Of a stretch of 64,000 nucleotides of DNA, positions 33,385-42,640 are shown one piece after another. The position numbers were made by a program, and so were the translations under genes. Location of the stretch: positions 62,001 to 126,000 of the forward strand of contig NZ_JBBIAB010000001.1 of the NCBI RefSeq assembly GCF_039634785.1, given 5' to 3'. The notes below the pieces were generated by a model that was not told the origin of the DNA, did no database searches, and saw only the letters and a list, made by a program, of their open reading frames with translations. Within the stretch, counting starts at the first letter, position 1. Every line of letters begins with the position of its first letter. Origin of the DNA: Tistrella mobilis (GTDB lineage Bacteria; Pseudomonadota; Alphaproteobacteria; Tistrellales; Tistrellaceae).

Positions 33385-34254
33385 TCAATAGGCCTGATCG
33401 CGCGCCCAGGCGAAGTACAGATCCCAGGCCTTGCGGGCGATCGGGCCGGGCTGAAGATTGCGATCCTCGATCCGGTTGACGCTCGCCACCTTGTTGAAGT
33501 TGCCGGTCGAGAACAGCTCGTCGGCATCCTTCAGCTCGTCATAGGTGATCGAGCGCTCGACCACCTCGATGCCGTCGGCAGCGAACAGCTCCATCACCCG
33601 CTTGCGGGTAACGCCGGCCAGGAAAGTCCCGTTCAGCTTCGGGGTGTGGACCACGCCGTCCTTGACCATGAACAGATTGGCCGAGGCGAATTCGGCGACA
33701 TTGCCCTCGGGGTCGAGCATGACCGGGTTGTCGATGCCGCGGCGCGCGCCTTCGTTCAGCGCCCGGCCGGTCATCGGATAAAGGCAGGCCGCCTTGGCGT
33801 CGGTGGGCGCCATGTCGGGCCCGGGCCGGCGATAGGGGCTGAGCCCGGTCGAGAAGCTGCCCATCTCGTTCGAGAACGGGATGGCGAACACCGTCATCAC
33901 GAATTTCGTGCTGTCGGGATTGACCTGAACCATGCCGTCATCGGCGTACATCACCGGACGGATATAGGTCGCCACCTCGCGCGGGAAGCGCTTCACGCCG
34001 TCGATCGCCGTGCCGATCACGGTGTCGAGATCGACCTTGGGTTCAAGTTCGAACGACCTGGCCGAGCGGAGCAGGCGGGCGCAATGCCCCTCGAGATCGG
34101 GCACCACGCCATCGAAGGAGCGGGCGCCGTCGAAGACCATCGAGGCGAACTGGTAGCCCTGGGACATCGGTCCCATGATCGGCGGATTGCCTTCGACCCA
34201 GCGGCCGTCGATATACGACCAGGCCGCCAGGCTCGACAGATTGGCGAAAGCCAT
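33385..34254 (-). CDS. Branched-chain amino-acid aminotransferase family protein
   Basis: 289 residues, fold-type IV. Marks are GYQFASMVFDGARSFDG, ATYIRPVMYADDG, the PLP lysine Lys154 in TDAKAACLYP, EFASANLFMVKDG and GVTRKRVMEL. It is a BCAT-like protein from the more divergent group often annotated as branched-chain aminotransferase in alphaproteobacteria; it may act in valine/leucine/isoleucine turnover or on D-amino acids. ATG 34254 has AGGAG 9 nt upstream. A good promoter lies at 34455-34482, giving a leader of about 190 nt. The XRE-cupin gene follows on the same strand. Confidence 0.83.
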   Translation of the reverse strand: MAFANLSSLAAWSYIDGRWVEGNPPIMGPMSQGYQFASMVFDGARSFDGVVPDLEGHCARLLRSARSFELEPKVDLDTVIGTAIDGVKRFPREVATYIRPVMYADDGMVQVNPDSTKFVMTVFAIPFSNEMGSFSTGLSPYRRPGPDMAPTDAKAACLYPMTGRALNEGARRGIDNPVMLDPEGNVAEFASANLFMVKDGVVHTPKLNGTFLAGVTRKRVMELFAADGIEVVERSITYDELKDADELFSTGNFNKVASVNRIEDRNLQPGPIARKAWDLYFAWARDQAY

Positions 34255-34454
34255 GGGGTGCTGCTCCTGCAAGCGATGCCGCTGCCGGTCACGATCCTGC
34301 ACGAAAGCGGCGGGCCCGCGAGGCTAGGCCCGGATTGAAACCGGGGTCTCGGGAGGGTCCGGAGGCTCGGGCGCCGGTGGCGGGGCAACGGGACGTCGAG
34401 ATGCCGCTCCTGCCCTCCGTTCCGAGGGCAGGCAGCCGGCATGTTCTGGATGAA

Positions 34455-34482
34455 AGCATACTCCCTTGCCGCCCACTGTCAA
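34455..34482 (-). promoter_or_regulatory. Sigma-70 promoter of the aminotransferase gene
   Basis: TTGACA (complement of 34477-34482), a 16-nt spacer and TATGCT (complement of 34455-34460). The start point is expected near 34448. The roughly 190-nt leader contains a CTGCCCTC/GAGGGCAG hairpin close to its 5' end. Confidence 0.65.
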
Positions 34483-34531
34483 AGCGAAGCAGTCGGCGTT
34501 TCATCGCGCATAACGTTCTTTTTATGCCAGC

Positions 34532-34585
34532 CCGGCCCAACCTCAGAAACCGGCCCAACCTCAGAGACCGGCCCAACCTCAGAGG
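34532..34585. repeat. Three-copy 18-bp tandem repeat over a stop codon
   Basis: CCGGCCCAACCTCAGA(A/G)(A/G) occurs at 34532, 34550 and 34568. On the minus strand the third-listed copy supplies the TGA stop of the permease gene, and each further copy repeats an in-frame TGA because the period is 18 bp. Confidence 0.85.
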
Positions 34586-37215
34586 CCAGCACGTTCGCGC
34601 AGGATCCGCGCCGGTGGCACGCGCAGCGCGCCGGCCACCGCCGCCAGCCCCACAGCCAGGGCAAGGCCGATGCCCGCCAGGGCCGATGCCGCCACCGGCA
34701 GCACCGAGAAGGCGAAATCGATCTCCAGCAGCCAACGGGTGATCGCCCAGGCGGCCAGCGTGCCGCCGGCCGCCCCGATCAGCCCCACCACCACCGCCAC
34801 GATCAGGAATTCGATCGCAAGTCCGGCGGCGATGGTCCGACGCGAGGCACCGACCACCTTCATCATCACCGCATCGAAGCGCCGCTTGGACTGGGCGGCC
34901 AGCACCGCCGCCGCCAGCACCAGGGCGCCCGCCGCCAGCACGGCGATCGCGGTGATCCGCACCGCCCCCGCCACCCCCTCGATCAGCGCGCCGGCCTGGC
35001 GCACGGCATCGCCGACGCTGACCGCCGAGACATTGGGGAAGCGGTCGGTAACCTCGACCATCAGCCCCTCGGCTGCAGCCGGATCGCCCGAAATGGTGGC
35101 GATATGTGTGGCCGGCGCCCCGGCAAGGGCGCCCGGCGACAGCACCATCACGAAGTTGAGCGACAGATCCAGCCATTCGATCCGCCTGAGATTGGCGATC
35201 TCCACCGTGATGGTCCGGCCCAGAACCAGCACATCCAGCCGGTCGCCGATCTTCGCACCCATGCCCCGGGCCAGCTCGTCATCGATCGAGACCAGCGGCG
35301 GCCCGGCATAATCGGCCGGCCACCAGCTGCCTTCGGTCAGCCGGGTACCCTCGGGCATCTCTGCCGACCAGGACATGCCGACCTCGCCGCGGATCGCCCA
35401 GCGCTCGCGCTCCACCACATCCGCCTCGTCGATCACCTGGCCGTTCAGCGCCCGGATCCGGCCACGCAGCGTCGGCATGCGGGCAAGGTTCTCAGGCCCC
35501 ACCGCCTCGGCCGCCAGGCGATCGAAGACCGGCACCTGGTCCGGCTGGATGTCCAGGAAGAAGTATTGCGGCGCCCGCGCGGGCAGGCTGCGATCGATCA
35601 GCCGGGTCAGATTGTCCTGCACCAGGGCAAGGGCGGTCAGCACCATCAGCCCGGCACCCAGCGCGGCTGCAATCTCGGCCGTGGGCGCCCCGGGGCGGCG
35701 CAGCCCGGCGACGCCCAGGCGCAGCGCCGGCCGCCCCGGCACCCGCACCCGCCGCGCCACCGCCGCAATCCCGATCGAGGCCGCACGGAAGACCAGCAGC
35801 GCCACCGCGATCGACAGGATGGCGACCCCGGCCAGGATCGGATCCGCAGCACCGCCCACCACCAGGGCCACGACCAGCGTGCCCGCGGCAAGACCGGTCA
35901 GAATCCCCCGGCGGCCGGTGCGGGCGGCCAGCGGCACCACCGCCGCCCGCAGCAGATCTGCGGGCCGCACGCCCGAGGCACGCCCCAGGGCCGGGGCGGT
36001 GAAGGCAATCGCCACCCCGGCGCCGATCAGCGCGGCACGCGCCAGAGGCAGCAGGTAAAGATCGGGCAGGATGGGTGTCGGCAGCAGCCCGTCGGCGAAG
36101 CCGGCGGCGATCCAGGGCACCGTCGCTCCCGCCACGACACCGATCAGGATGCCGAGCGCCGCCACCACGGCCATCTGCATCATGTAGACCAGGAAAACCG
36201 CCGCCGGGCCCAGCGCCAGCGCCTTCAGCACCGCAACCGTGCGGGCCCGCGCCTCGAGATGCGCCCGGGCGGCGCCGGCGACACCGATACCGCCGATGGC
36301 GAGGGCAGCCAGCGCCACCAGTTCCAGATGGGTCGCCAGCCGGTCGACGAAGCCCGCCAGGCCGGGATTGGCCCGGTCGAGGGTGCGGGCGCGCCAGCTC
36401 TCGGCCGGCCAGGCCGTCTCCAGCGCCGCCACCGTGGCGGTGGGCGAGACACCGGGCGCCAGCAAAGCACGGGTCATGTGGCGCGAGATCGTGCCCGGCG
36501 CATCCAGCCCCGCCCGGGCCAGCCCGGCCTGGGCGATCACCACCCGCGGTCCGAGCGCGAACCCGAACCCGCCCTGATCGGGCTGGGCGATCAGCCGGCC
36601 GCGGATGGTGAAATCGGCACCGCCCAGTTGCACGACATCACCCGGGGCAAGCCGCAACCGCGCAAGCAGGGTGCCCTCGGCCAGCAGCCCGTCGGCCCCC
36701 AACGCCGCAGCCGGTGACCCTGCGATCGGCGGCTCCGTCTCCATCCGGCCCACCAGCGGATAGGCCGCATCCACCGCCAGCACCTGGACCAGGGCGCGGT
36801 CGTTGACCGGCGCACCCGGCGCCGCCCCCCGTACCGCACCCCGGGCCCGGACCTCGTCCGGCGTCAGGCGGACCATGCCGCGCAGGTCGACCACGGCCGA
36901 GATCGCCGCGGACCGCGCCGCCAGATCGGCCCGGACCGCATCGGGCAGCGGCCGGCCGGTGGTGGCGAGTTCCAGATCACCGCCCAGCAGGGCGCGGGCA
37001 TCGCGGGCCTGGCCGGCGACCACCGCGGCATCCAGCGCCCCGATGCCGGCCATCGCCGCCACGCCCAGCGCCAGAGAGGCGAGCACGATGGCGAACCCGC
37101 CGACCCCCCGGCGCAGATCGCGCAGGGCGAAGCGGATCAGCGCCCGCCAGGGCAGGCCGCGCGCAGACGGCACGGCATGCCCGGCGCGGCCGGCGACCGT
37201 TTCGCCCGCGCTCAT
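34579..37215 (-). CDS. FtsX/MacB-family ABC transporter permease (YbbP-like)
   Basis: 878 residues with two FtsX-type halves and about ten hydrophobic segments. The start FALRDLRRGVGGFAIVLASLALGVAAMAGIGAL is typical of YbbP; central segments around 320-430 and 460-560 and the C-terminal trio (ITAIAVLAAGALVLAAAVLAA to ALAGIGLALAVGLAAVAGALRV) complete the pattern. With the adjacent ATPase it forms a mechanotransmitting or lipid/lysophospholipase-linked system; the function of YbbAP is not firmly established. ATG 37215 overlaps the ATPase stop by 4 nt, showing coupling. Its stop codon lies in an 18-bp triplicated sequence. Confidence 0.88.
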   Translation of the reverse strand: MSAGETVAGRAGHAVPSARGLPWRALIRFALRDLRRGVGGFAIVLASLALGVAAMAGIGALDAAVVAGQARDARALLGGDLELATTGRPLPDAVRADLAARSAAISAVVDLRGMVRLTPDEVRARGAVRGAAPGAPVNDRALVQVLAVDAAYPLVGRMETEPPIAGSPAAALGADGLLAEGTLLARLRLAPGDVVQLGGADFTIRGRLIAQPDQGGFGFALGPRVVIAQAGLARAGLDAPGTISRHMTRALLAPGVSPTATVAALETAWPAESWRARTLDRANPGLAGFVDRLATHLELVALAALAIGGIGVAGAARAHLEARARTVAVLKALALGPAAVFLVYMMQMAVVAALGILIGVVAGATVPWIAAGFADGLLPTPILPDLYLLPLARAALIGAGVAIAFTAPALGRASGVRPADLLRAAVVPLAARTGRRGILTGLAAGTLVVALVVGGAADPILAGVAILSIAVALLVFRAASIGIAAVARRVRVPGRPALRLGVAGLRRPGAPTAEIAAALGAGLMVLTALALVQDNLTRLIDRSLPARAPQYFFLDIQPDQVPVFDRLAAEAVGPENLARMPTLRGRIRALNGQVIDEADVVERERWAIRGEVGMSWSAEMPEGTRLTEGSWWPADYAGPPLVSIDDELARGMGAKIGDRLDVLVLGRTITVEIANLRRIEWLDLSLNFVMVLSPGALAGAPATHIATISGDPAAAEGLMVEVTDRFPNVSAVSVGDAVRQAGALIEGVAGAVRITAIAVLAAGALVLAAAVLAAQSKRRFDAVMMKVVGASRRTIAAGLAIEFLIVAVVVGLIGAAGGTLAAWAITRWLLEIDFAFSVLPVAASALAGIGLALAVGLAAVAGALRVPPARILRERAGL

Positions 37216-37901
37216 GGCCGAACCTCGGCCGGAAGCCCCGCCGCTTCGGACAGGCGGCCGTCTTCGATCCGCACCACCCGGTCGGCGCGGCGGGCGAGGG
37301 CCTCGTCATGGGTGATGACCATCACCGCGGCCCCGGTCTCGTCGCGATAGCCGAACAGCGCATCGGAAATCAGCCGCGCCGTCGCCCGGTCCAGATTGCC
37401 GGTCGGCTCGTCGGCGAGCAGCAGCGACGGGCGATGCACCACCGCCCGGGCAAAGGCCACCCGCTGCTGTTCACCCCCCGACAGGGCTGCCGGATAATGA
37501 TCGAGACGAGGCCCCAGCCCCACCTGTTCCAGCGCGACCCGGGCGCGATCGTCGGCATCGGCCGCCCCGGCCAGTTCCAGCGGCAGGGCGACGTTCTCGC
37601 GCGCGGTCAGCGTCGGAATCAGGTGGAAAGCCTGGAAGACGATCCCGATATGTCGGGCGCGGAGCCGGGCCAGGCCATCCTCGTCGAGCCGGCCCAGATC
37701 CTGGCCCGCGATCTCCACCCGGCCGGCGCTCGCCCGCTCCAGCCCCGCAACGATCGCGAGCAGTGTCGATTTGCCCGCGCCCGAGGGCCCCAGCACCGCC
37801 AGCGTGCGCCCGGCTTCGAGATCGAGATCGACCGATTTCAGCACGTCGACCGCGGCGGATCCGCGGCCGAACGACACCGACACCTGTTGCAGCCGGATCA
37901 T
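37212..37901 (-). CDS. ABC transporter ATP-binding protein (YbbA/LolD-like)
   Basis: 229 residues. Walker [11 protein letters not shown]-loop [16 protein letters not shown], signature [14 protein letters not shown] and Walker [13 protein letters not shown] with the switch His in THDEA. The sequence type is the MacB/LolD/YbbA group that works with FtsX-like permeases, here the YbbP-like protein encoded immediately downstream with a 4-nt overlap. ATG 37901 is within TCATGA, so the first bases of the divergent esterase frame overlap. No RBS closer than GAGG at about 14 nt is visible, so the start could be slightly different. Confidence 0.88.
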   Translation of the reverse strand: MIRLQQVSVSFGRGSAAVDVLKSVDLDLEAGRTLAVLGPSGAGKSTLLAIVAGLERASAGRVEIAGQDLGRLDEDGLARLRARHIGIVFQAFHLIPTLTARENVALPLELAGAADADDRARVALEQVGLGPRLDHYPAALSGGEQQRVAFARAVVHRPSLLLADEPTGNLDRATARLISDALFGYRDETGAAVMVITHDEALARRADRVVRIEDGRLSEAAGLPAEVRP

Positions 37902-38076
37902 GAGATTGAGGAGCCTCCCAGACGTGACCCTGTTCCGACCGACCGATGCCGGCCCCTGCGACCATTCCCGCCATGCCCCGGGCACGGACAATGCCCGTCG
38001 CGCGCATGGATCTCCGTCGCCATATGGCGCCGCGACGGGCGGGATCAAACCGGAAGCCCGTTCCGACGGATCGGCG

Positions 38077-38793
38077 GTGTCGGTTTCACCACACACCCTT
38101 CCTTCACGGGCAGACTGCGGATCTCCGACGCGGCGGGCGGTGCTGGGGCTGATCGGCCTCGGCCTCACCGCCCTTCTTGTCCGCCCCGGACCCCTCGGCG
38201 CCGCAGAGAACCAGCCGCTGATCCTGGCGCTCGGCGACAGCCTGACCGCCGGCTATGGCCTGCCGGAAGGCGAGGGCCTGGTGCCACAGCTTGAAGCCGC
38301 CCTGGAAGCCGCCGGCCGGCCGGCACAGGTGGAGAATGCCGGGGTTTCGGGCGACACCACCGCCGGCGGTCGGGCCCGGCTCGACTGGGCCCTGGGGGGC
38401 CTGCCCCGCCAGCCGGACCTGGTGATCGTGGCACTCGGCGCCAACGATGCCCTGCGCGGCATCGCACCCGACGAGGCCAAAGCCAATCTGGACGCCATTC
38501 TGGACACGCTCGGCCGCAAGGGCCTGCCGGTGCTGCTGGTCGGCATGCTGGCCCCGACCAATTGGGGCCCGGACTATCGCAAGGCCTTCGATGCGATCTA
38601 TCCGGCCCTGGCCCGGGCCCATGACGTGCCGCTCGACCCCTTCATTCTTGAGGGCGTGGCGCTGGAGCCGTCACTCGTTCAGCCCGACGGGCTGCACCCG
38701 AATGCGGCGGGGGTCAAGAAGATGGCGGCACGGCTGGCGCCCGTGGTGATCGGGGCACTTGATGCCCGGAAGGTGCCGAAGGTGCGTGACTGA
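38077..38793 (+). CDS. GDSL-type arylesterase / lysophospholipase (TesA-like)
   Basis: About 238 residues from GTG 38077. A Tat-like export signal is visible (PTRRAVLGLIGLGLTALLVRPGPLGAA). The SGNH hydrolase blocks follow: ALGDSLTAGYGLP (Ser), VSGDTTAGGRARL (Gly), ALGANDALRG (Asn) and QPDGLHPNAAG (Asp and His). It hydrolyses acyl esters in the periplasm. The gene is divergent from the YbbA/YbbP-like pair, the same grouping as E. coli tesA-ybbA-ybbP. The frame is open back to ATG 37900, so the start is uncertain; the chosen one keeps the signal peptide near the N-terminus. Confidence 0.85.
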   Translation: MSVSPHTLPSRADCGSPTRRAVLGLIGLGLTALLVRPGPLGAAENQPLILALGDSLTAGYGLPEGEGLVPQLEAALEAAGRPAQVENAGVSGDTTAGGRARLDWALGGLPRQPDLVIVALGANDALRGIAPDEAKANLDAILDTLGRKGLPVLLVGMLAPTNWGPDYRKAFDAIYPALARAHDVPLDPFILEGVALEPSLVQPDGLHPNAAGVKKMAARLAPVVIGALDARKVPKVRD

Positions 38794-38915
38794 TTGCACA
38801 CAATGAAGCGCAGGCTGTCCCCCGTCCGCAGGAATGCTAGGATCGCATCAGGAATGCCCCACGCCGGCAGCCTGTTCCGACCGGCGGCAGACGATACGGA
38901 AGGACGAGGAAACCC

Positions 38916-39659
38916 ATGGAGCTTTCGGGCGAATACCGCATCCCCGCCGCCCCTGAGACGGTCTGGGCAAAGCTGGTCGATCCGGCAGCGCTCAAGGACT
39001 GCATTCCAGGCTGCCAGTCGGTCGAGCAGACCGGCGAAAACCAGTATGCCGCCGTCGTCACCGCGAAGATCGGCCCGGTGAAGGCCACCTTCAACGGCCA
39101 GGTGACCCTGTCGGATTTCGATCCGCCGAAGAGCTACCGCATTGCGGGCGAGGGCAAGGGCGGTGCCGCCGGCTTCGGCAAGGGCACCGCCGATGTGACG
39201 CTGGAGCCCGACGGCGCGGGCGGCACCATCCTGCGCTACACGGCCGATGCCCAGGTCGGCGGCAAGATGGCCCAGCTCGGCGCCCGGCTGATTCAGGGCA
39301 CGGTGCAGAAGCTGGCCGACGAATTCTTCGCCAAATTCGCCGAACTCGCCGCGGCAAGTGAACCGGCCACCCCGGCGGCCGCACCTGCCGCAGCGCCCGC
39401 AACGGCAGACACCCCTCAGCCGACACCGCAGCCCGATCGCGGGGCCCCGGTCTCGCCCGCCGCCGCCGGCATGAGCGCGGGCATCTCGCCGGCCGCCGCG
39501 GCGATGGATATCGCCGGCCATAACGGCCATGGCCACGACGATCACGGCCATGACGATCATGGTCACGGCCATGGCAGCCACGGCAAGGGCGCGAACCCCG
39601 TGGTCTGGCTCGGCGCGCTGGTGGTCGTCTCGCTGGTGATGGTGCTGCTGTTCGGCTGA
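38916..39659 (+). CDS. CoxG-like (SRPBCC) protein with His/Asp-rich linker and C-terminal membrane anchor
   Basis: 247 residues. Residues 1-145 are a CO-dehydrogenase-subunit-G-type lipid-binding domain (MELSGEYRIPAAPETVWAKL, LKDCIPGCQSVEQ, GGKMAQLGARLIQGTVQKLADEFF). An Ala/Pro-rich linker leads to a stretch of alternating Gly, His and Asp (GHNGHGHDDHGHDDHGHG) at about 201-222, then a single membrane segment (VVWLGALVVVSLVMVLLFG). CoxG helps anchor CO dehydrogenase to the membrane. No coxLMS genes are in the window, so the partner is unknown. The His/Asp tract may bind nickel, zinc or copper. Confidence 0.85.
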   Translation: MELSGEYRIPAAPETVWAKLVDPAALKDCIPGCQSVEQTGENQYAAVVTAKIGPVKATFNGQVTLSDFDPPKSYRIAGEGKGGAAGFGKGTADVTLEPDGAGGTILRYTADAQVGGKMAQLGARLIQGTVQKLADEFFAKFAELAAASEPATPAAAPAAAPATADTPQPTPQPDRGAPVSPAAAGMSAGISPAAAAMDIAGHNGHGHDDHGHDDHGHGHGSHGKGANPVVWLGALVVVSLVMVLLFG

Positions 39660-39668
39660 AGGCCGGAC

Positions 39669-39710
39669 GGCTGATGACGCGGTCTCCCGACGGGACCGCG
39701 TCGGTCAGCC
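39669..39710. terminator. Bidirectional terminator hairpin
   Basis: GGCTGA-t-GACGCGGTC pairs with GACCGCGTC-gg-TCAGCC around TCCCGACGG. It lies between the convergent CoxG-like and gamma-carbonic-anhydrase genes and includes the stop codon of the latter. Confidence 0.8.
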
Positions 39711-40235
39711 GATGACGCGCAACCCCGTCCGGAATCGTGCCGCATTGCGGACATAGCCCTCGGCCGAGCCTTTCAGCATCGCAAGCGCTGCCGCGTCGAG
39801 CGGCCGGACCGCCTTTGCGGGGGAGCCCAGGATCAGGCTGCCCTCGGGGAAGTCCTTGCCTTCGGTCACCAGCGCATGGGCGCCGACCAGGCAGTTGGCG
39901 CCGATCCGGGCGCCGTTCAGGATGGTGGCGCCGATGCCGATCAGGGCGTTGTCGCCGATGGTGCAGCCATGGACCATGGCGTGGTGGCCGATGGTGACGC
40001 CGGTGCCGATGGTGAGCGGCACGCCCCGGTCGGTATGGAGCGTGGCGCCGTCCTGAACATTGGTCCGGTCGCCGACCGCGATCAGGTCGTTGTCGCCGCG
40101 CAGCACCGCGCCGAACCAGATGCCGACATCCAGCCCCAGCCGTACCCGTCCGATGACATGGGCATCGGGGGCGATCCAGATCCGGGCGGGATCGGCGATC
40201 TCGGGTTCCAGATCGTCCAGGGCATAGAGCGGCAT
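39705..40235 (-). CDS. Gamma-class carbonic anhydrase family protein (YrdA/PaaY-like)
   Basis: 176 residues forming a left-handed beta helix with hexapeptide repeats ([45 protein letters not shown]). The three zinc histidines are His67 in TLHTDRG, and His84 and His89 in GHHAMVHG. This group includes carbonic anhydrases and CoA-thioesterases such as PaaY. The adjacent CoA-transferase on the same strand hints at a thioesterase-like role, but that is inference. ATG 40235 has GGAG upstream. Confidence 0.88.
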   Translation of the reverse strand: MPLYALDDLEPEIADPARIWIAPDAHVIGRVRLGLDVGIWFGAVLRGDNDLIAVGDRTNVQDGATLHTDRGVPLTIGTGVTIGHHAMVHGCTIGDNALIGIGATILNGARIGANCLVGAHALVTEGKDFPEGSLILGSPAKAVRPLDAAALAMLKGSAEGYVRNAARFRTGLRVIG

Positions 40236-40272
40236 CGGCAGGGTCTCCTCTGGCGGGTGGCGGGCGGCCCGG

Positions 40273-41532
40273 TCAGTCGGCCGCCTTGGATGGGGGCGCC
40301 GTCACGACGCCCGCTGCCAGGATATCGCCGATCTCGGTCTCCGACAGTCCCGCCTCGCGCAGAAGTTCGATACCATGCTCACCCGCCGCGGGCGGCTGGC
40401 GGCGCAGACCCGGCCGCCCGCCGGGCAGATGCACCGGCAGGGCCGGAATGCCGGCCCGTGCGGCCGCAGGCCCCCCGGCCCGACCTTCCGAGGCCGCGAG
40501 ATCCACATCCAGCAGCCCGCCCGAGGCCAGAAGATGCGGGTCGTCGAACAGGTCCGACGGCTTGGCGATCGGCGCGAAAGGCACGCCCAACCGCTCCAGC
40601 CGCGCCATCGCCTCGGCCTTGGTCACCCGCCGGAAGGCGTCGGCCACCCGGGGCAGAAAGGCCGGCCGCGCCGCCGCAAGCCGCGGCACGCTGTCCAGCG
40701 CCGGATCGGCCAGCAGATCCTCCAGCCCGAAGGCGCCGCAGAAGGCACGCCACTGCCCCATGCTCACCACCCCGGCAAAGACCTGCTCGCCGGGCCGGGC
40801 CGTGTCGAACACGTCATAGACCGGCCAGGGCTTGCGCATGCCCGGATCCCCGAAGGGTTCCGGATCGGCCGCCTCGATGGCCGCGCGCGCCATGTGCTGG
40901 GCGACCAGGATCATGTTGGTCTCGAACAGGCCCGACTGGACCAGCCCGCCGCGGCCGGTGCTCTCGCGCTCGCGCAGCGCCGCCAGGATCGCGATCACCC
41001 CGAACATGCCGCCCATGATGTCGTTGACCGAAGATCCGGCACGCAGCGGCCGGCCGCGCGGCCCGGTCATATAGGCAAGCCCGCCCATCATCTGCACCAC
41101 CTCGTCGAGCGCGGTGCGGTGCTCGTAAGGCCCGGGCAGAAAACCCTTCAGCGCGCAATAGACCAGCCTGGGGTTGATCTCGGCCATGGCAGCCGGGCCC
41201 AGCCCCAGCGCCTCCATGGCGCCGGGACGGAAATTCTCGATCAGCACATCGGCATCTTCCGCCAGCCGGCGGACCAGGGCCACGCCCTCGGGCCGCTTCA
41301 GATCGATGCACAGGCTGCGCTTGTTGCGGTTGAAGGTCGGGAAGAAGCCGATCGCCGCCCCGGTCAGCCGGCGGGTGGCATCCCCCGCCGGCCCGGGTTC
41401 GATCTTCACCACATCGGCGCCCAGATCCGCCAGGATCATGCCGCAGGACGGCCCCATGACCATGTGGGTGAATTCAAGCACGCGCAGACCGGCAAGCGGC
41501 AGGGCGGGCGTCTCCGGGGAGGGGTCGGACAA
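40273..41532 (-). CDS. CaiB/BaiF (class III) CoA-transferase
   Basis: 419 residues. It begins [44 protein letters not shown], the family signature. The catalytic aspartate is in [11 protein letters not shown] at about residue 143, followed by [26 protein letters not shown]. These enzymes move CoA between carboxylic acids. The neighbouring HMG-CoA lyase suggests activation of 3-hydroxy-3-methylglutarate or a similar branched dicarboxylate (compare SUGCT). It starts at TTG 41532 with AAGGA 7-8 nt upstream; no nearby ATG fits. Confidence 0.88.
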   Translation of the reverse strand: MSDPSPETPALPLAGLRVLEFTHMVMGPSCGMILADLGADVVKIEPGPAGDATRRLTGAAIGFFPTFNRNKRSLCIDLKRPEGVALVRRLAEDADVLIENFRPGAMEALGLGPAAMAEINPRLVYCALKGFLPGPYEHRTALDEVVQMMGGLAYMTGPRGRPLRAGSSVNDIMGGMFGVIAILAALRERESTGRGGLVQSGLFETNMILVAQHMARAAIEAADPEPFGDPGMRKPWPVYDVFDTARPGEQVFAGVVSMGQWRAFCGAFGLEDLLADPALDSVPRLAAARPAFLPRVADAFRRVTKAEAMARLERLGVPFAPIAKPSDLFDDPHLLASGGLLDVDLAASEGRAGGPAAARAGIPALPVHLPGGRPGLRRQPPAAGEHGIELLREAGLSETEIGDILAAGVVTAPPSKAAD

Positions 41533-41578
41533 GGCGGGATCCTTTTAAGATAGCGGGGGCCAGACGACGAAGCCGGGA

Positions 41579-42526
41579 TCAATCGGTCTTCCCCCAGGTC
41601 GGCGGAATGCCGGCAGCGGCAACCCGGCCGTGCAGGGCCTCGCCGGGCAGGCCGGCCGACAGCAGCTCCCGCGCCCGGATCAGCCGGTCCAGATCGATGC
41701 CGGTGTCGAAGCCCTCGGATTCCAACAGATAGACCAGATCCTCGGTCGTCACGTTACCGACAGAGCCCGGTGCGAAGGGGCAGCCGCCAAGGCCGCCATG
41801 GGCGGCGTCGAAGCCGCGCACCCCCTCTTCCAGCCCGGCCAGCACATTGGCGAGGCCGGTGCCGAGCGTGTCGTGCAGATGCAGATTGCCGAGCGGCACC
41901 GCCCCCAGTTCGGCGCGCACCGCCCGCACCAGCCGGCGGACCTGACCGGGGGTCGCATAGCCCAGCGTATCGGCCAGCGCCACCGCATCGGCCCCGGCGC
42001 GGGCCAGCGCGACGGCGGTGTCGATCACGTCCCGCTCCGGCACCACGCCCTGGCGGGAACAGCCGAAGGCGGTGGAGATGCCCGCCTCGATCCGCGGCCG
42101 GCCGGGCCCGCCATTGTGCAGGCGGGCCACGATCTCCGCGACCGCCGCCACCTGTTCGGCACGGCTGCGGCGGACATTGGCCTGGCTGTGCGCCTCGCTG
42201 GCCGAGACCGGCAGGATGATCGTGGTGGCGCCGGCCGCGATCGCGGCTTCGACGCCCTTCATATTGGGGGCAAGCACCACGGCATGCAGGTCGGGATGGG
42301 CGGCGCGCACCCGGGCGTTGACCTCGGCGGCATCCGCCATCTGCGGCATCAGGGCGGGCGGCACGAAGCTCGCCACCTCCATCTCGCGAAGGCCGGCCGC
42401 CACCAGGGCGGCGATCCAGGCAAGCTTGTCGGCTGTGGCCATCACCGCGCGGGCGTTCTGCAACCCGTCGCGCGGGCCGACCTCGCGCACGATCACCGCC
42501 GGGCGGCCGCTCGTTTTCTGCGTCAT
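41579..42526 (-). CDS. Hydroxymethylglutaryl-CoA lyase family protein
   Basis: 315 residues of a DRE-TIM lyase. REVGPRDGLQN at 14-24 holds the metal and catalytic residues, MEVASFVPP and AGISTAFGCSRQG follow, the His-x-His is in LGNLHLHDTLGTG, and the active-site Cys loop is HGGLGGCPFAPGSVGN. HMG-CoA lyase splits HMG-CoA into acetyl-CoA and acetoacetate in leucine breakdown. It is encoded upstream of the CoA-transferase (46-nt gap) and under the LysR gene, forming a small catabolic unit. ATG 42526 has GGAGGA upstream. Confidence 0.9.
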   Translation of the reverse strand: MTQKTSGRPAVIVREVGPRDGLQNARAVMATADKLAWIAALVAAGLREMEVASFVPPALMPQMADAAEVNARVRAAHPDLHAVVLAPNMKGVEAAIAAGATTIILPVSASEAHSQANVRRSRAEQVAAVAEIVARLHNGGPGRPRIEAGISTAFGCSRQGVVPERDVIDTAVALARAGADAVALADTLGYATPGQVRRLVRAVRAELGAVPLGNLHLHDTLGTGLANVLAGLEEGVRGFDAAHGGLGGCPFAPGSVGNVTTEDLVYLLESEGFDTGIDLDRLIRARELLSAGLPGEALHGRVAAAGIPPTWGKTD

Positions 42527-42541
42527 CTCCTGATCCTCCCA

Positions 42542-42557
42542 TGCACCTGCGGGTGCA
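42542..42557. promoter_or_regulatory. Palindrome upstream of the HMG-CoA lyase gene
   Basis: TGCACC-TGCG-GGTGCA at 42542-42557 is a perfect inverted repeat between the LysR gene and the lyase gene it precedes. It could be an operator or the 3' hairpin of the LysR message. Confidence 0.35.
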
Positions 42558-42640
42558 GGCCGTCCGCATGCGGTTTTCAGGAAGAGTGACTCCGCGGAAT
42601 ACGAAGGAGAATCGCAAAATCGCGCAGGATGCCTCCGCGA

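Noticed and set aside
34532-34579. In-frame TGA codons considered as selenocysteine or readthrough sites in the permease
   Set aside because: The family ends at the first TGA, and the following six-residue units have no meaning or SECIS-like structure.
34532-34585. Repeats considered as a small CRISPR array
   Set aside because: The units are directly adjacent with no spacers, and only three exist. No cas gene is present.
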